The notes under the pieces were generated by a model that was not told the DNA's origin, ran no database searches, and saw only the letters and a list, made by a program, of their open reading frames with translations. DNA of 47,790 nucleotides from Affinundibacterium seohonense (GTDB lineage: Bacteria; Pseudomonadota; Gammaproteobacteria; Burkholderiales; Burkholderiaceae_D): the NCBI RefSeq assembly GCF_014284305.1, contig NZ_JACOFW010000030.1:1-47790 (forward strand), read 5' to 3'. Positions 34,723-45,550 of this stretch are shown here, one piece after another. The position numbers were made by a program, and so were the translations under genes. Each line of letters starts with the position of its first letter. Within the stretch, counting starts at the first letter, position 1.

Positions 34723-36342
34723 ATGATCGGCCTCGGCCTCCAACAACTCACTGTCAGCAAACGTCTTGGAGTGCTCATCACCAGCGCGATTCTTGCCATG
34801 GTGGCGTTAACAACATTTTTGTTAAAGACGGAGCAAAATCTTCTAATCAAAGAACATCAAAACAGCATACGACATACGGTTGAACTGGCGAACACTTTGG
34901 TCGAACACTATCAAAAATTAGTGACAGAATCAAAGATGAATGAGACTGACGCCAAACTCGCGGCTATTACTGCCCTCAAAGCCCTGCGCTACGGCAACGA
35001 TGAGTACTTGTGGATTAGCGACACCCATCCACGTATGGTCATGCATCCTGTTTCCCCCAACTTAAACGGGCAAGATCTAAGCGCTGACAAAGACAGTCAA
35101 GGCAAACTCTTGTTTCTCGCAATGCGCGATGTCGCTAAGCGAGATGGTGCAGGATTCGTCCACTACACTTGGAACAAACCTGACAGCAAGATGGCGTCCG
35201 AAAAAGTCGCATACGTCAAACTCAATTCTCAATGGTCTTGGATCATCGGTACGGGCGTATATCTCGACAAAATCGATAGCATCCTTTATCAACGCGTCAT
35301 ACAGATCGTGATTGTCGTAATCCTGCTCTCATTGATTTTGTTCGCCATGGGCTACTTCATTTCTCGTGGTCTGATAAAACAACTCGGCTGCGAACCACAA
35401 TATGCCGTCGACATTACCAGTGCGATTGCGTCTGGCGATCTCACCGTCCACATCGCCATCGACACCAAAGATCAAAGTAGCCTGCTGTATTCCATATTTA
35501 CGATGCGAAATAGCTTGCGAGATATTATTCGCGAAGTCCGCAAAGGTACCGATGCCATCGTCACTTCATCAACTGAAATCGCGCAAGGCAATATGGATTT
35601 GTCTGGCCGCACCGAGAGTCAGGCTAGCGCACTAGAACAAACGTCTGCCTCCATGCTGACCTTAACAGATGCTGTCAAACTAAACTCATCTCACGCTCGC
35701 AATGCCCATCAAATGGCATCATCTGCTTCCAGTGTAGCGATGAAAGGTGGCGCAGTCGTCACGCAGGTGGTCGACACCATGGGTTTGATCAACGCGTCTT
35801 CGCAAAAGATCGTGGATATCATTGCGGTCATTGATGGCATCGCCTTTCAAACCAATATTCTGGCACTGAACGCTGCGGTGGAAGCTGCTCGTGCTGGCGA
35901 ACAAGGTCGTGGTTTTGCGGTGGTTGCTTCGGAGGTCCGCAGTCTGGCACAACGCTCGGCAAGTGCGGCCAAAGAAATCAAAACCTTAATCGGTGATTCT
36001 GTCGACAGCGTCAAACTAGGTACTCAATTAGTCGATCAGGCTGGTGAGACCATGAAGGAAATCGTCGAAAGCGTTGAACATGTCACGCAAATCATGCAAG
36101 AGATTACCAAAGCTTCAGATGAACAATCGGTGGGCATTGAACAAGTGAATTCAGCGATCCACGAAATGGATGATGTTACTCAGCAAAACGCAGCCTTAGT
36201 AGAACAAGCAGCAGCAGCGGCCACTGCTATGCAAGAACAAGCGAATGCACTCACGCAAGTTGTACACATGTTCAGAATGCGTGGTGATCCGGTCACAACA
36301 GCGAATGGGCATACGATCAAGCCTGCCTCATCATCGCATTAA
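34723..36342 (+). CDS. Methyl-accepting chemotaxis protein with Cache sensor domain
   Basis: A 539-residue chemoreceptor. Membrane helix 1 is at residues 12-32, then a periplasmic single-Cache domain (about 40-190; [34 protein letters not shown]). Helix 2 is at about 192-215 and a HAMP domain follows ([20 protein letters not shown]). The cytosolic signalling rod has the conserved tip [20 protein letters not shown] and adaptation segments ([33 protein letters not shown]). Ligands are likely small carboxylates or amino acids as for other Cache receptors, but not determinable. There is no CheR/CheB-binding pentapeptide at the C-terminus. AGGAGA seven bases before the ATG supports the start. Confidence 0.94.
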   Translation: MIGLGLQQLTVSKRLGVLITSAILAMVALTTFLLKTEQNLLIKEHQNSIRHTVELANTLVEHYQKLVTESKMNETDAKLAAITALKALRYGNDEYLWISDTHPRMVMHPVSPNLNGQDLSADKDSQGKLLFLAMRDVAKRDGAGFVHYTWNKPDSKMASEKVAYVKLNSQWSWIIGTGVYLDKIDSILYQRVIQIVIVVILLSLILFAMGYFISRGLIKQLGCEPQYAVDITSAIASGDLTVHIAIDTKDQSSLLYSIFTMRNSLRDIIREVRKGTDAIVTSSTEIAQGNMDLSGRTESQASALEQTSASMLTLTDAVKLNSSHARNAHQMASSASSVAMKGGAVVTQVVDTMGLINASSQKIVDIIAVIDGIAFQTNILALNAAVEAARAGEQGRGFAVVASEVRSLAQRSASAAKEIKTLIGDSVDSVKLGTQLVDQAGETMKEIVESVEHVTQIMQEITKASDEQSVGIEQVNSAIHEMDDVTQQNAALVEQAAAAATAMQEQANALTQVVHMFRMRGDPVTTANGHTIKPASSSH

Positions 36343-36403
36343 TCAAAGCGAATTGGCGCAATCGAGAATGCAATTATCGATGCTACGCTGATACACAAAA
36401 ATG

Positions 36404-36438
36404 ATGGTTTGCGTCTACCCTGATGCAAACCATTTTTT
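36404..36438 (+). terminator. Terminator of the chemoreceptor gene
   Basis: ATGGTTTGC (36404-36412) pairs with GCAAACCAT (36425-36433) around a 12-base loop, and a T-run follows to 36438. It lies about 60 bases after the stop. Confidence 0.82.
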
Positions 36439-36505
36439 CATGCACATTGATAAAAATAAGACTGGCTCTGATCGCGAGCCTTACCTACAATAGCCGGAGC
36501 AATTC

Positions 36506-36681
36506 AACCCAGAATTTCCATTAGGATTTGAGATGATGGTGGATGCACTTTTCGAGGCAGTTTTTACGTGAATGAGGCGCAAATAGCTAGCTATTTGCAA
36601 CGAAGAACGAAAAAAATGACCGAAAATGCGCCGCCAGCGCTCAAATAGCGTCGAAGACGCGCCTAATGGAAAATCTGGGTT
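36506..36681. mobile_element. MITE-like element, 176 bp
   Basis: Terminal inverted repeats AACCCAGAATTTCCATTAGG (36506-36525) and CCTAATGGAAAATCTGGGTT (36662-36681) match at 19 of 20 positions. The interior has a perfect 20-bp palindrome (GCAAATAGCTAGCTATTTGC, 36579-36598) and no meaningful coding frame. Size and structure fit a non-autonomous miniature transposable element. It sits between the chemoreceptor terminator and the cyclophilin gene, ending 26 bases before the latter's start codon, so it may supply promoter or leader sequence. Flanking target duplication is not obvious. Confidence 0.65.
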
Positions 36682-36707
36682 CAACTCACTTCGATCAAGG
36701 AATCCGC

Positions 36708-37520
36708 ATGCAAGTATTGACCCGCCTACTCTTTGCCTCGTTCGCCATCGCGGCAACACCAGTCTGTTTTGCCAGTGACGATTGGCGGACACTTGATCCT
36801 GAAAACACTTTGGTCATTGACTCCAATAAAGGTCGCATGATTATTGAGATGCGTCCTGAAATGGCGCCCAAAGCAGTCGAGCGCATCAAATTATTGAGCC
36901 GCGAAAAAGTCTATGACGGTTTGCAGTTTCATCGTGTGATTGCCAAATTTGTGGCACAAACAGGCAACCCAAATAATCAAGATGGTGGCGGTACCAAGTA
37001 TCCGAACTTACCACCAGAGATGATGTTTAAGCTACCGTACAAATCCATCAGCAATATAGCCAGCAATAGCAGCGATGCGGCCAGCGGCTTTCTAGGTAGC
37101 GTCAGTATACAATCCTTACCAATCACCGATGCACTCAAGAAAGATGGTGCCAGTTTACGAAGCTGGGGTGCGCATTGCGCTGGGATCGCGGGCATGGGGC
37201 GCAATGAACCACGCGATTCTGCTAACAGCGAACTCTACTTCATGCTCGACGCCACCCGCCGTTTGGATCGCGATTACACGATCTTTGGACGCGTTGTGAT
37301 CGGCATGGATGTACTACTCAACATCAAGCATGGCGAACCACCAGTGACCCCAGACATCATGCAAAGCGTCAGGATACTAGCGGATATTCCAGCCAATGAA
37401 CGCCCACAAGTCAAAGTCGCGTCCGAGCAGGCAATGCAAAAAATCATCGCAAAAGTCCGTCAAGAAAAGGGCGCAGATTTTAGTGTTTGTGATGTCGTCG
37501 TTCCCGCCAAAATCAACTAA
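36708..37520 (+). CDS. Periplasmic cyclophilin-type peptidyl-prolyl isomerase
   Basis: A 270-residue protein with a signal peptide (MQVLTRLLFASFAIAATPVC, cleavage after FA before SDDW) and a cyclophilin domain (about 35-220). Landmarks are GRMIIEMRPEMAPKAVERIK, YDGLQFHRVIAKFVAQTGNP (catalytic Arg region) and GMGRNEPRDSANSELYFMLD. It would speed proline isomerisation of exported proteins. The domain holds an insertion (about 105-145) relative to minimal PpiA/PpiB, and a C-terminal tail follows. ATG 36708 is preferred over the in-frame ATG at 36666, which lies in a MITE-like repeat, because AAGGAA stands seven bases upstream. The symporter gene follows after eight bases. Confidence 0.9.
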   Translation: MQVLTRLLFASFAIAATPVCFASDDWRTLDPENTLVIDSNKGRMIIEMRPEMAPKAVERIKLLSREKVYDGLQFHRVIAKFVAQTGNPNNQDGGGTKYPNLPPEMMFKLPYKSISNIASNSSDAASGFLGSVSIQSLPITDALKKDGASLRSWGAHCAGIAGMGRNEPRDSANSELYFMLDATRRLDRDYTIFGRVVIGMDVLLNIKHGEPPVTPDIMQSVRILADIPANERPQVKVASEQAMQKIIAKVRQEKGADFSVCDVVVPAKIN

Positions 37521-37528
37521 ATCAAACT

Positions 37529-38821
37529 ATGCACACGGCCTCCCATCACAGCTCCTCATTGCTACGCAACTACGCCAGCATCCTCTTGCTTTTAGCAGGC
37601 ATCAGCATTGGTAGCTTAGTCGGCTTTATGTTTGGGAGTCAGGTCGAGAGCATTAAATTTATCGGCGATATTTTTCTCAATCTCCTTTTCACCGCCATTA
37701 TTCCTTTAGTGTTTTTCACCATCGCCTCGTCGATTGCGAATTTGCAAAAAACCGATCAACTCGGGAAATTATTTGGCATCGTCACAGCCGTCTTTATCAC
37801 GACAGTTTTGATATCCGCGGTCGTCATGCTAGTCGTGATGTTAGCGTTCCCACTTGCGCAAGATCCGACCTTGCGCGCCATGGCTGCACAAGCATTGATC
37901 GACAACCCTAGCTCGGTACAGCAGGCGACAGGAACTAGCTTGGCACAAGTATTGACCGTCAATGATTTTTTTGAATTGATGTCACGCAAGAATATGCTGG
38001 CCTTGATTCTCATTTCTATCATGGTTGGTTTCGCCACCTTACGCGCAGGAGAAAAAGGCAAAGCCTTTGTCATCTTTCTTGATGCTGGCAACGAAGTCAT
38101 GAAGCAATTATTAGCCATCATCATGACCATCGCGCCGCTGGGTTTAGGAGCCTATTTTGCGTATCAAGTTGGCGTCTTTGGCCCACAATTACTTGGCGTA
38201 TACATGCATCCACTGGCCTTGTATTACGCGACTTGCAGCGTGTACTTTGTGATTTTCTTTAGCTTGTATGCGTACTTTGCTGGCGGCCGTTTGGGCTTTA
38301 CTGTGTTCTGGAAAAATAACTTAACACCAGCATTAACCGCAGTCGGTACCTGCAGCAGCATCGCTACCATTCCAGCGAATCTGCTCGCCGCCGAAAAAAT
38401 GGGAATTCCAGCTCATATCCGAAATATTGTTATACCGCTAGGTGCACCGATTCACAAAGATGGTTCTAGCATGTCCTCGATCATTAAACTTGCGCTACTC
38501 TTCGCCATGTTTGGTAAAGATTTTTCTGCGCCAGAAATGTGGTTTGCAATTCTGGGCATCACGGTGTTGGTCTCGGTGGTTGCTGGTGGTATTCCCAATG
38601 GTGGTTACATCGGCGAAGTGTTTGCCATCACCGCCTTTGGCTTTCCGATGGAGCAGGCATTGCCGGTGGCAATGGTCATCGGCACGCTCGTCGATCCTAT
38701 CGCCACCCTGCTCAATGCGAATGGGGATTTGGTTTCTGCAATGATGGTGACCCGCATCGCCGAAGGTAAAGATTGGTTAAGAAAACGACTTGGCTCTTCA
38801 GAAGCCAACAGTAACATTTAA
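37529..38821 (+). CDS. Dicarboxylate/amino acid:cation symporter (DAACS family)
   Basis: A 430-residue membrane carrier of the GltP/DctA family that imports glutamate, aspartate or C4-dicarboxylates with Na+ or H+. Features are N-terminal helices with FLNLLFTAIIPLVFFTIASS, the serine-rich re-entrant loop (GTCSSIATIPANLLAAEKMG), IPLGAPIHKDGSSMSSIIKL, the second re-entrant loop near GGIPNGGYIGEV, and VDPIATLLNANGD close to the substrate-binding motif NxxGD. It lies eight bases behind the cyclophilin gene and is probably co-transcribed. Its last 24 bases overlap the end of the convergent gene at 38798-39607. Confidence 0.93.
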   Translation: MHTASHHSSSLLRNYASILLLLAGISIGSLVGFMFGSQVESIKFIGDIFLNLLFTAIIPLVFFTIASSIANLQKTDQLGKLFGIVTAVFITTVLISAVVMLVVMLAFPLAQDPTLRAMAAQALIDNPSSVQQATGTSLAQVLTVNDFFELMSRKNMLALILISIMVGFATLRAGEKGKAFVIFLDAGNEVMKQLLAIIMTIAPLGLGAYFAYQVGVFGPQLLGVYMHPLALYYATCSVYFVIFFSLYAYFAGGRLGFTVFWKNNLTPALTAVGTCSSIATIPANLLAAEKMGIPAHIRNIVIPLGAPIHKDGSSMSSIIKLALLFAMFGKDFSAPEMWFAILGITVLVSVVAGGIPNGGYIGEVFAITAFGFPMEQALPVAMVIGTLVDPIATLLNANGDLVSAMMVTRIAEGKDWLRKRLGSSEANSNI

Positions 38822-39607
38822 GCCGTTGACGTTGCGCTTCTTAAGTTCTTCATTGTCCTCATACACCAATTCGATCACCGCGTTATCACTAAAACTAGGA
38901 TCAAACAAAGTCAGGAAATATAAAGATTTAGCTGCGTCGATGATAATCGTTTGACGGCGCTCACCTTCCACCAACACCGCGCTTCGCAAACCCATAAATT
39001 CAGCCGGAAAACCAAGTGTTACTTTTTTGGTTTTGCAAGGACCACCCAAGGCCCTAACGAAATTACGTGCAATAAACGGTAAGTCGTCATAATGAATCGC
39101 CCAAAACATTTCGCACTCCAAACGCAGATCGCCTAAACGACGTTGATTTGGGGCTAATCCCGGACTTTGTACCAATGGCCACCAGCGAAATAAGTCTTTC
39201 TTACGATTGATCATTAACTCCGCATTTTGCGCCTCTGCCTGCGGATCACGTGGCAAACTAAAGCTACCGTCTTCACCCAAAACGATAAGACGACTGTAGT
39301 CATCCGTCGCTAAACGCAAACTGACACCGGTCAAACTCGTCTCTTGCTTACGCGGCTTCAAAATGAACTTATGCTCGGCGCGAGGAGCATGGGCGTGATG
39401 CTTTTCAAATGCATCCAAGCCTTTCAACATCGTTCTGTATGACTTCCAGTCTGGGTTTTTGACATTACTAATCTCTACCGATTGGGCGGATGCTTCTTGC
39501 TCTTGATTTTGCTCCTTTGCTGCTTGCGGAGTCGCCGAAGTTTCCTGCGCGAAGCTGTTCGTTGTAAATAGAAATGCGAAGATACAGAAAAATACGCGTG
39601 TTTTCAT
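38798..39607 (-). CDS. Secreted protein of unknown function, paralogue A
   Basis: A 269-residue protein with a signal peptide (MKTRVFFCIFAFLFTTNSFA, then QETSA) and a Gln/Glu/Ala-rich linker (residues 25-45). No named family is recognised. It is clearly related to the divergent protein encoded at 39889-40635: both share a SY..M.KGL.A motif near residue 57, a F.L.PR....SL.GV..RLA.D segment, and RLGDLRLEC about residue 160 followed by a second conserved Cys (GGPC here). Two conserved cysteines suggest a disulphide. It is probably periplasmic or outer-membrane associated. The ATG lacks a good ribosome site. The 3' end overlaps the symporter gene by 24 bases, tail to tail. Confidence 0.75.
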   Translation of the reverse strand: MKTRVFFCIFAFLFTTNSFAQETSATPQAAKEQNQEQEASAQSVEISNVKNPDWKSYRTMLKGLDAFEKHHAHAPRAEHKFILKPRKQETSLTGVSLRLATDDYSRLIVLGEDGSFSLPRDPQAEAQNAELMINRKKDLFRWWPLVQSPGLAPNQRRLGDLRLECEMFWAIHYDDLPFIARNFVRALGGPCKTKKVTLGFPAEFMGLRSAVLVEGERRQTIIIDAAKSLYFLTLFDPSFSDNAVIELVYEDNEELKKRNVNGLNVTVGF

Positions 39608-39888
39608 AGATGGTTTTTATTTACATATTGAGAGAAGCGTCATGATCGTGTGCAGATCGGTGAAGGTCAAAGAAATAATTTCAGGTCTCGTTACATAGTA
39701 TTTTCTTGCACTTTTGATGCCACCAAACATCTTGCCTACCATGATCAAGTCAAGTTGAAACAGCTTAAAAATACATGCAAAAATTACTAGATTAATTTAA
39801 TCTTGGCATTTATCATTCATGCCATTGCCAGCCCCTTAGCGGCTGCAACAGAAATTCCACCAAACCAATTCTTCACATAAGAGACCAC

Positions 39889-40635
39889 ATGAACATAACG
39901 AATTTCGGGATCTGTCTATTGTTATCCCTTCCTATCTTGACGGCAAGTGCGCAAGATGAAAACAGAGACAGCAGCACCAGCAGAGTCGAAGTATCTTCGC
40001 AAAAAGGTCTAGAACTCAAATCGTATTCGCAAATGCAGAAAGGCTTAAAAGCCTACGCCGAATACAATAAACTGGCTCCCAATTCAGAGCTCTTTTTCAT
40101 CCTGATCCCCAGATCAAAAAAGCTAAGTTTAGAAGGTGTCACGATGCGTCTGGCGAGCGATGAAACCTCAATCAATATTCCAATCGATGCGGATGGCAAA
40201 TTTCAGTTACCAGACATTGCTCTCAAACATGAGGACGAATACGATCTCATTTTGAATAAGCCAAAAGGTCAGTTTTATTTTAAGCCCTATGTCAAAAGTG
40301 CGAATTTATCCGATGATGTCAAACGCCTCGGTGATCTCAGACTCGAATGCCAAGTGCGATGGGCGGTAGAAAAACAAGACGTGTCCATCGTATTTAGCGC
40401 CCATGTGAATTTATTTGCATCCGGTAATCCATGTACATCACGCGCTGTCAACGTCATGTACTTTGCGCCGTCAAATATCAGCAAAGTCATTCTGAACTCA
40501 TCTGCATCGACATTGGAAAAGAAGATAGGCTCGAAAGGGCAATATTCCTTACCAATTTGGGATACGAGAATCATTGATGATGCCCTGATCAACTACGAGC
40601 AAAGTATGTTAACCACATCAAAGCAAGAAAATTGA
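39889..40635 (+). CDS. Secreted protein of unknown function, paralogue B
   Basis: A 248-residue exported protein (signal peptide MNITNFGICLLLSLPILTAS, then AQDEN) paralogous to the divergent gene product at 38798-39607. Shared blocks are SYSQMQKGLKAYAEYNKLAP, FFILIPRSKKLSLEGVTMRL, DGKFQLP, and RLGDLRLECQVRWAV with a second cysteine in GNPC. The middle region alternates polar and hydrophobic residues, suggesting a beta-sandwich. No catalytic motif is visible. A divergent paralogue pair suggests shared regulation from the 281-base gap between them and perhaps a hetero-complex (inference). The ribosome site (AGAGA) is weak. Confidence 0.75.
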   Translation: MNITNFGICLLLSLPILTASAQDENRDSSTSRVEVSSQKGLELKSYSQMQKGLKAYAEYNKLAPNSELFFILIPRSKKLSLEGVTMRLASDETSINIPIDADGKFQLPDIALKHEDEYDLILNKPKGQFYFKPYVKSANLSDDVKRLGDLRLECQVRWAVEKQDVSIVFSAHVNLFASGNPCTSRAVNVMYFAPSNISKVILNSSASTLEKKIGSKGQYSLPIWDTRIIDDALINYEQSMLTTSKQEN

Positions 40636-40865
40636 AATGACATTGCGATTAGAGCAAACAAAGAAAAATGTTTTTTCATGACACACAGAAACTATGTCGC
40701 ATTACAGCGACAAAATATCTCGCACGATGTGTGCATTTATTAGATTTCAACTTGTTAAAGACTGTAAGTTCACGCTGCGCATCAACGGCCTATGTTAAAG
40801 TTGTGATGCAGTAGTGACATTATTGTCAAAAGCGCCTCCCTTGAATCACAGTACACAAGAACTCT

Positions 40866-42805
<1,940 letters not shown>

Positions 42806-42874
42806 TTATTTTTACTAAGTTCTTGTCACAACAATCGACTTAGCTCTGATTTTAGACGGGCATTATCCCAGATT

Positions 42875-43543
42875 TTAAACAGCTTCACCGGAATCAGTGT
42901 TGCGTTGCAACAAATGAAAGTGCACGCTACCCGCTTTGTCTTGCCGTAAAACTTGCCATCCCGCAGTTTCTGTCACGCCAAGAGTCTCAAAAGCCTGCTC
43001 GGATTCCACGTACAAAACCCCATTTGGCGCCAACAGATCAATGCATAGGGGTAAAACTCTTTCCAGAAAGCCTAAGTTAAACGGAGGATCAAGGAAGATG
43101 ACGTCAAACTTCTCAGCCTTCGTAATCAAGCTTTTCAGCAAAACGAGCGCATCACCGCGTTGCAATTGAATCTGTTCCGCCTTGAGCTTTTGCTTGGTCT
43201 GCTCTAACTGCGCAAACGCCGCTGGAAACGCTTCACACATTTTCACTTTCGCCGCACCGCGACTGGCCGCTTCGAATCCCAGAGCACCGCTACCAGCGAA
43301 AACATCGAGGCAAGAAAGTCGATCCCACTGGCTGTTAAACACATGATTCAGCCAATTGAACACCGTTTCTCTGACGCGGTCTGGGGTTGGACGCAAACCC
43401 TCGGCAGAAATCACCGTCAAAGGCGTACGCTTCCAATCACCGCCGATGATGCGGACTTGATGACTAGCCTGACTATGCTTTGCTGGCTTAATCGCCTTAG
43501 CGGGTGTAACAATTGGATTCTGGCGTTTCTTGATGTGATTCAT
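42875..43543 (-). CDS. rsmD: 16S rRNA (guanine-966-N2)-methyltransferase
   Basis: A 222-residue SAM-dependent methyltransferase that modifies G966 of 16S rRNA. Landmarks are RIIGGDWKRTPL, LRPTPDRVRETVFNWL, the SAM-binding CLDVFAGSGALGFEAASRGA and the catalytic VIFLDPPFNLG (DPPF). An N-terminal basic extension of about 28 residues (MNHIKKRQNPIVTPAKAIKP) precedes the usual start and may help RNA binding. No ribosome site is obvious. It is divergent from ftsY and leads the operon with coaD and the ferredoxin gene. Confidence 0.95.
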   Translation of the reverse strand: MNHIKKRQNPIVTPAKAIKPAKHSQASHQVRIIGGDWKRTPLTVISAEGLRPTPDRVRETVFNWLNHVFNSQWDRLSCLDVFAGSGALGFEAASRGAAKVKMCEAFPAAFAQLEQTKQKLKAEQIQLQRGDALVLLKSLITKAEKFDVIFLDPPFNLGFLERVLPLCIDLLAPNGVLYVESEQAFETLGVTETAGWQVLRQDKAGSVHFHLLQRNTDSGEAV

Positions 43544-43717
43544 AGCGGGTGGCGAAAAATCGTGGTTAGGCTCTGTTAGAATGGCAGCATTCTAAAGGTT
43601 TTTCGCACACGCTTTGCATTTCTCGGGTAATCAACACCCGATCTCACAGATTTGTCTTAGCTTACAAGTCAATATCAGCGAATCATCTCAACACTACTTT
43701 TGAGTACAAATTCATCA

Positions 43718-44803
43718 ATGTTTAGCTTTTTTAGAAAAAAAACACCCGAAGTTGTTGCAACACCAGCGGCTTCCGAAGTTCAAGTCACCTCAAATCAGGT
43801 TGATCATGGCGCATCTGACGCCATTGTAGAGACCGCAATTGTTCAAACTCCAGCATCTGTTGAAGTAGATACAAAACCAGAGACCAAGCCAGAAGCAGCA
43901 CCGGCAAAACTGTCATGGATCGCGCGACTAAAACAGGGTTTAGCAAAGACCTCATCGAATTTGACCACGCTGTTTGTTGGCGCAAAAATCGACGATGATT
44001 TATATGACGAACTGGAGGCTGCCTTATTGACTTCCGATGCAGGCGTCGAAGCGACCATGTATTTGCTCGACAGTTTAAAACGCAAGGTCAAAGAAGAGAA
44101 ATTAACCGAAGCAGAGCAAGTCAAAGCCGCGCTCAAAGTCTTGTTACTTGACTTGCTAAAACCATTGCAAAAACCGTTTGAACTTGGTCGCCATCAACCT
44201 TTGGTAATGATGATCGCCGGAGTGAATGGCGCGGGGAAAACAACGACGATAGGTAAACTCGCCAAACACATGCATGCGCATAATCAATCCGTGGTGTTGG
44301 CAGCGGGTGATACCTTCCGCGCCGCGGCTCGTGAACAATTAATGGTGTGGGGTGAACGCAATAACATTACCGTCATCGCGCAAGAATCTGGCGACCCAGC
44401 AGCAGTGGCATTCGATGCCGTTGCTTCCGCCAAAGCACGTGGTACCAATGTCGTGATGGTCGATACTGCCGGTCGTTTACCAACCCAATTACACTTGATG
44501 GAAGAGCTCAAAAAAATTAAACGTGTCATTGGCAAAGGCATGGATGGCGCGCCGCAAGAAGTTTTATTAGTCATTGATGGCAATACCGGACAAAATGCCT
44601 TAACACAGGTCAAAGCCTTCGACGATGCACTGCAATTAACTGGCCTCATCATAACCAAACTAGATGGCACCGCAAAAGGTGGCGTATTGGCAGCAATTGC
44701 AAAAACCCGCCCTATTCCTGTGTATTTCATCGGCGTCGGTGAGCAAATTGAAGATCTGCAGGCCTTCGATGCACAAGAATTTGTTGACGCACTACTGCAA
44801 TAA
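43718..44803 (+). CDS. ftsY: Signal recognition particle receptor FtsY
   Basis: A 361-residue GTPase that docks SRP-bound ribosomes at the inner membrane. The N-terminus MFSFFRKK is a membrane-contact motif, followed by a short acidic A region (about 15-70). The NG domain has GVNGAGKTTTIGKLAKHM (P-loop), DTFRAAAREQL, VDTAGRLPTQ and TKLDGTAKGG. The frame is open to a TTG at 43700, but ATG 43718 gives the canonical start. It is followed 33 bases later by ftsE, as in many proteobacteria. Confidence 0.97.
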   Translation: MFSFFRKKTPEVVATPAASEVQVTSNQVDHGASDAIVETAIVQTPASVEVDTKPETKPEAAPAKLSWIARLKQGLAKTSSNLTTLFVGAKIDDDLYDELEAALLTSDAGVEATMYLLDSLKRKVKEEKLTEAEQVKAALKVLLLDLLKPLQKPFELGRHQPLVMMIAGVNGAGKTTTIGKLAKHMHAHNQSVVLAAGDTFRAAAREQLMVWGERNNITVIAQESGDPAAVAFDAVASAKARGTNVVMVDTAGRLPTQLHLMEELKKIKRVIGKGMDGAPQEVLLVIDGNTGQNALTQVKAFDDALQLTGLIITKLDGTAKGGVLAAIAKTRPIPVYFIGVGEQIEDLQAFDAQEFVDALLQ

Positions 44804-44836
44804 AACTGACCAGCACACGATGAAGGAAAGTTTGCA

Positions 44837-45523
44837 ATGATTGAATTCCAACAGGTAACGAAAGCTTATGCCAACGACATCTATGCATTAAGGGACGTGT
44901 CCTTAACGATAGGCGATGGTGAATTAGTTTTCTTGGCGGGTCCATCGGGCGCTGGTAAATCGACTTTACTGCGCATGATTGCTGGATTAGAAAAGCCGAG
45001 TAGCGGCACGGTACTAATGAATGGTCAAGACATCGGCCAATTGAAAAGTGGTAGCTTGCCTTATTTGCGTCGCAAGTTAGGCTTAATTTTACAAGGTCAA
45101 GGATTGCTCTTGGATCGCAGTGTATTAGCGAATGTAATGTTGCCTATGATCGTCGTAGGTGAATCTACCAGTGAAGCAGAAACTCGCGCCTGTGCCGCAT
45201 TAGATCGCTTAAATATTCTCGACAAAGCACATGCCTCGCCACTTGCGCTGTCAGGCGGCGAGCAACAACGTATCGCCATCGCACGTGCGATCGTCAATCG
45301 TCCCAAAATCATTTTGGCGGACGAGCCAACCGCTTATTTGGACCGCGACAATGCGATCATCGTGATCAATGCCTTGAAAGCATTTCAACGCTCAGGCGTG
45401 ACCTGTATTATTTCTAGCCACGATGAACAGTTTTTAGATCAAGCCAATCGCGTCATTTATTTAAGTAAAGGCGAGGTCACTGACTCCTGGACTTCAGCAG
45501 TTGAACCGACTGTTGCTGCTTAA
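44837..45523 (+). CDS. ftsE: Cell division ATP-binding protein FtsE
   Basis: A 228-residue ABC ATPase that works with FtsX at the division septum to activate murein hydrolases. Walker A is GPSGAGKSTLLRM, the Q-loop region LILQGQGLLLDRSVL, the signature LSGGEQQRIAIARAI, Walker B IILADEPTAYLD and the switch His in ISSHDEQF. AAGGAAAG stands eight bases before the ATG. FtsX follows after 27 bases. Confidence 0.97.
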   Translation: MIEFQQVTKAYANDIYALRDVSLTIGDGELVFLAGPSGAGKSTLLRMIAGLEKPSSGTVLMNGQDIGQLKSGSLPYLRRKLGLILQGQGLLLDRSVLANVMLPMIVVGESTSEAETRACAALDRLNILDKAHASPLALSGGEQQRIAIARAIVNRPKIILADEPTAYLDRDNAIIVINALKAFQRSGVTCIISSHDEQFLDQANRVIYLSKGEVTDSWTSAVEPTVAA

Positions 45524-45550
45524 ATCAGATTTCAAGGATACACATTCATC

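Noticed and set aside
43700..43717. TTG start of ftsY adding six residues
   Set aside because: The canonical FtsY start MFSFFRKK at ATG 43718 fits the family better.
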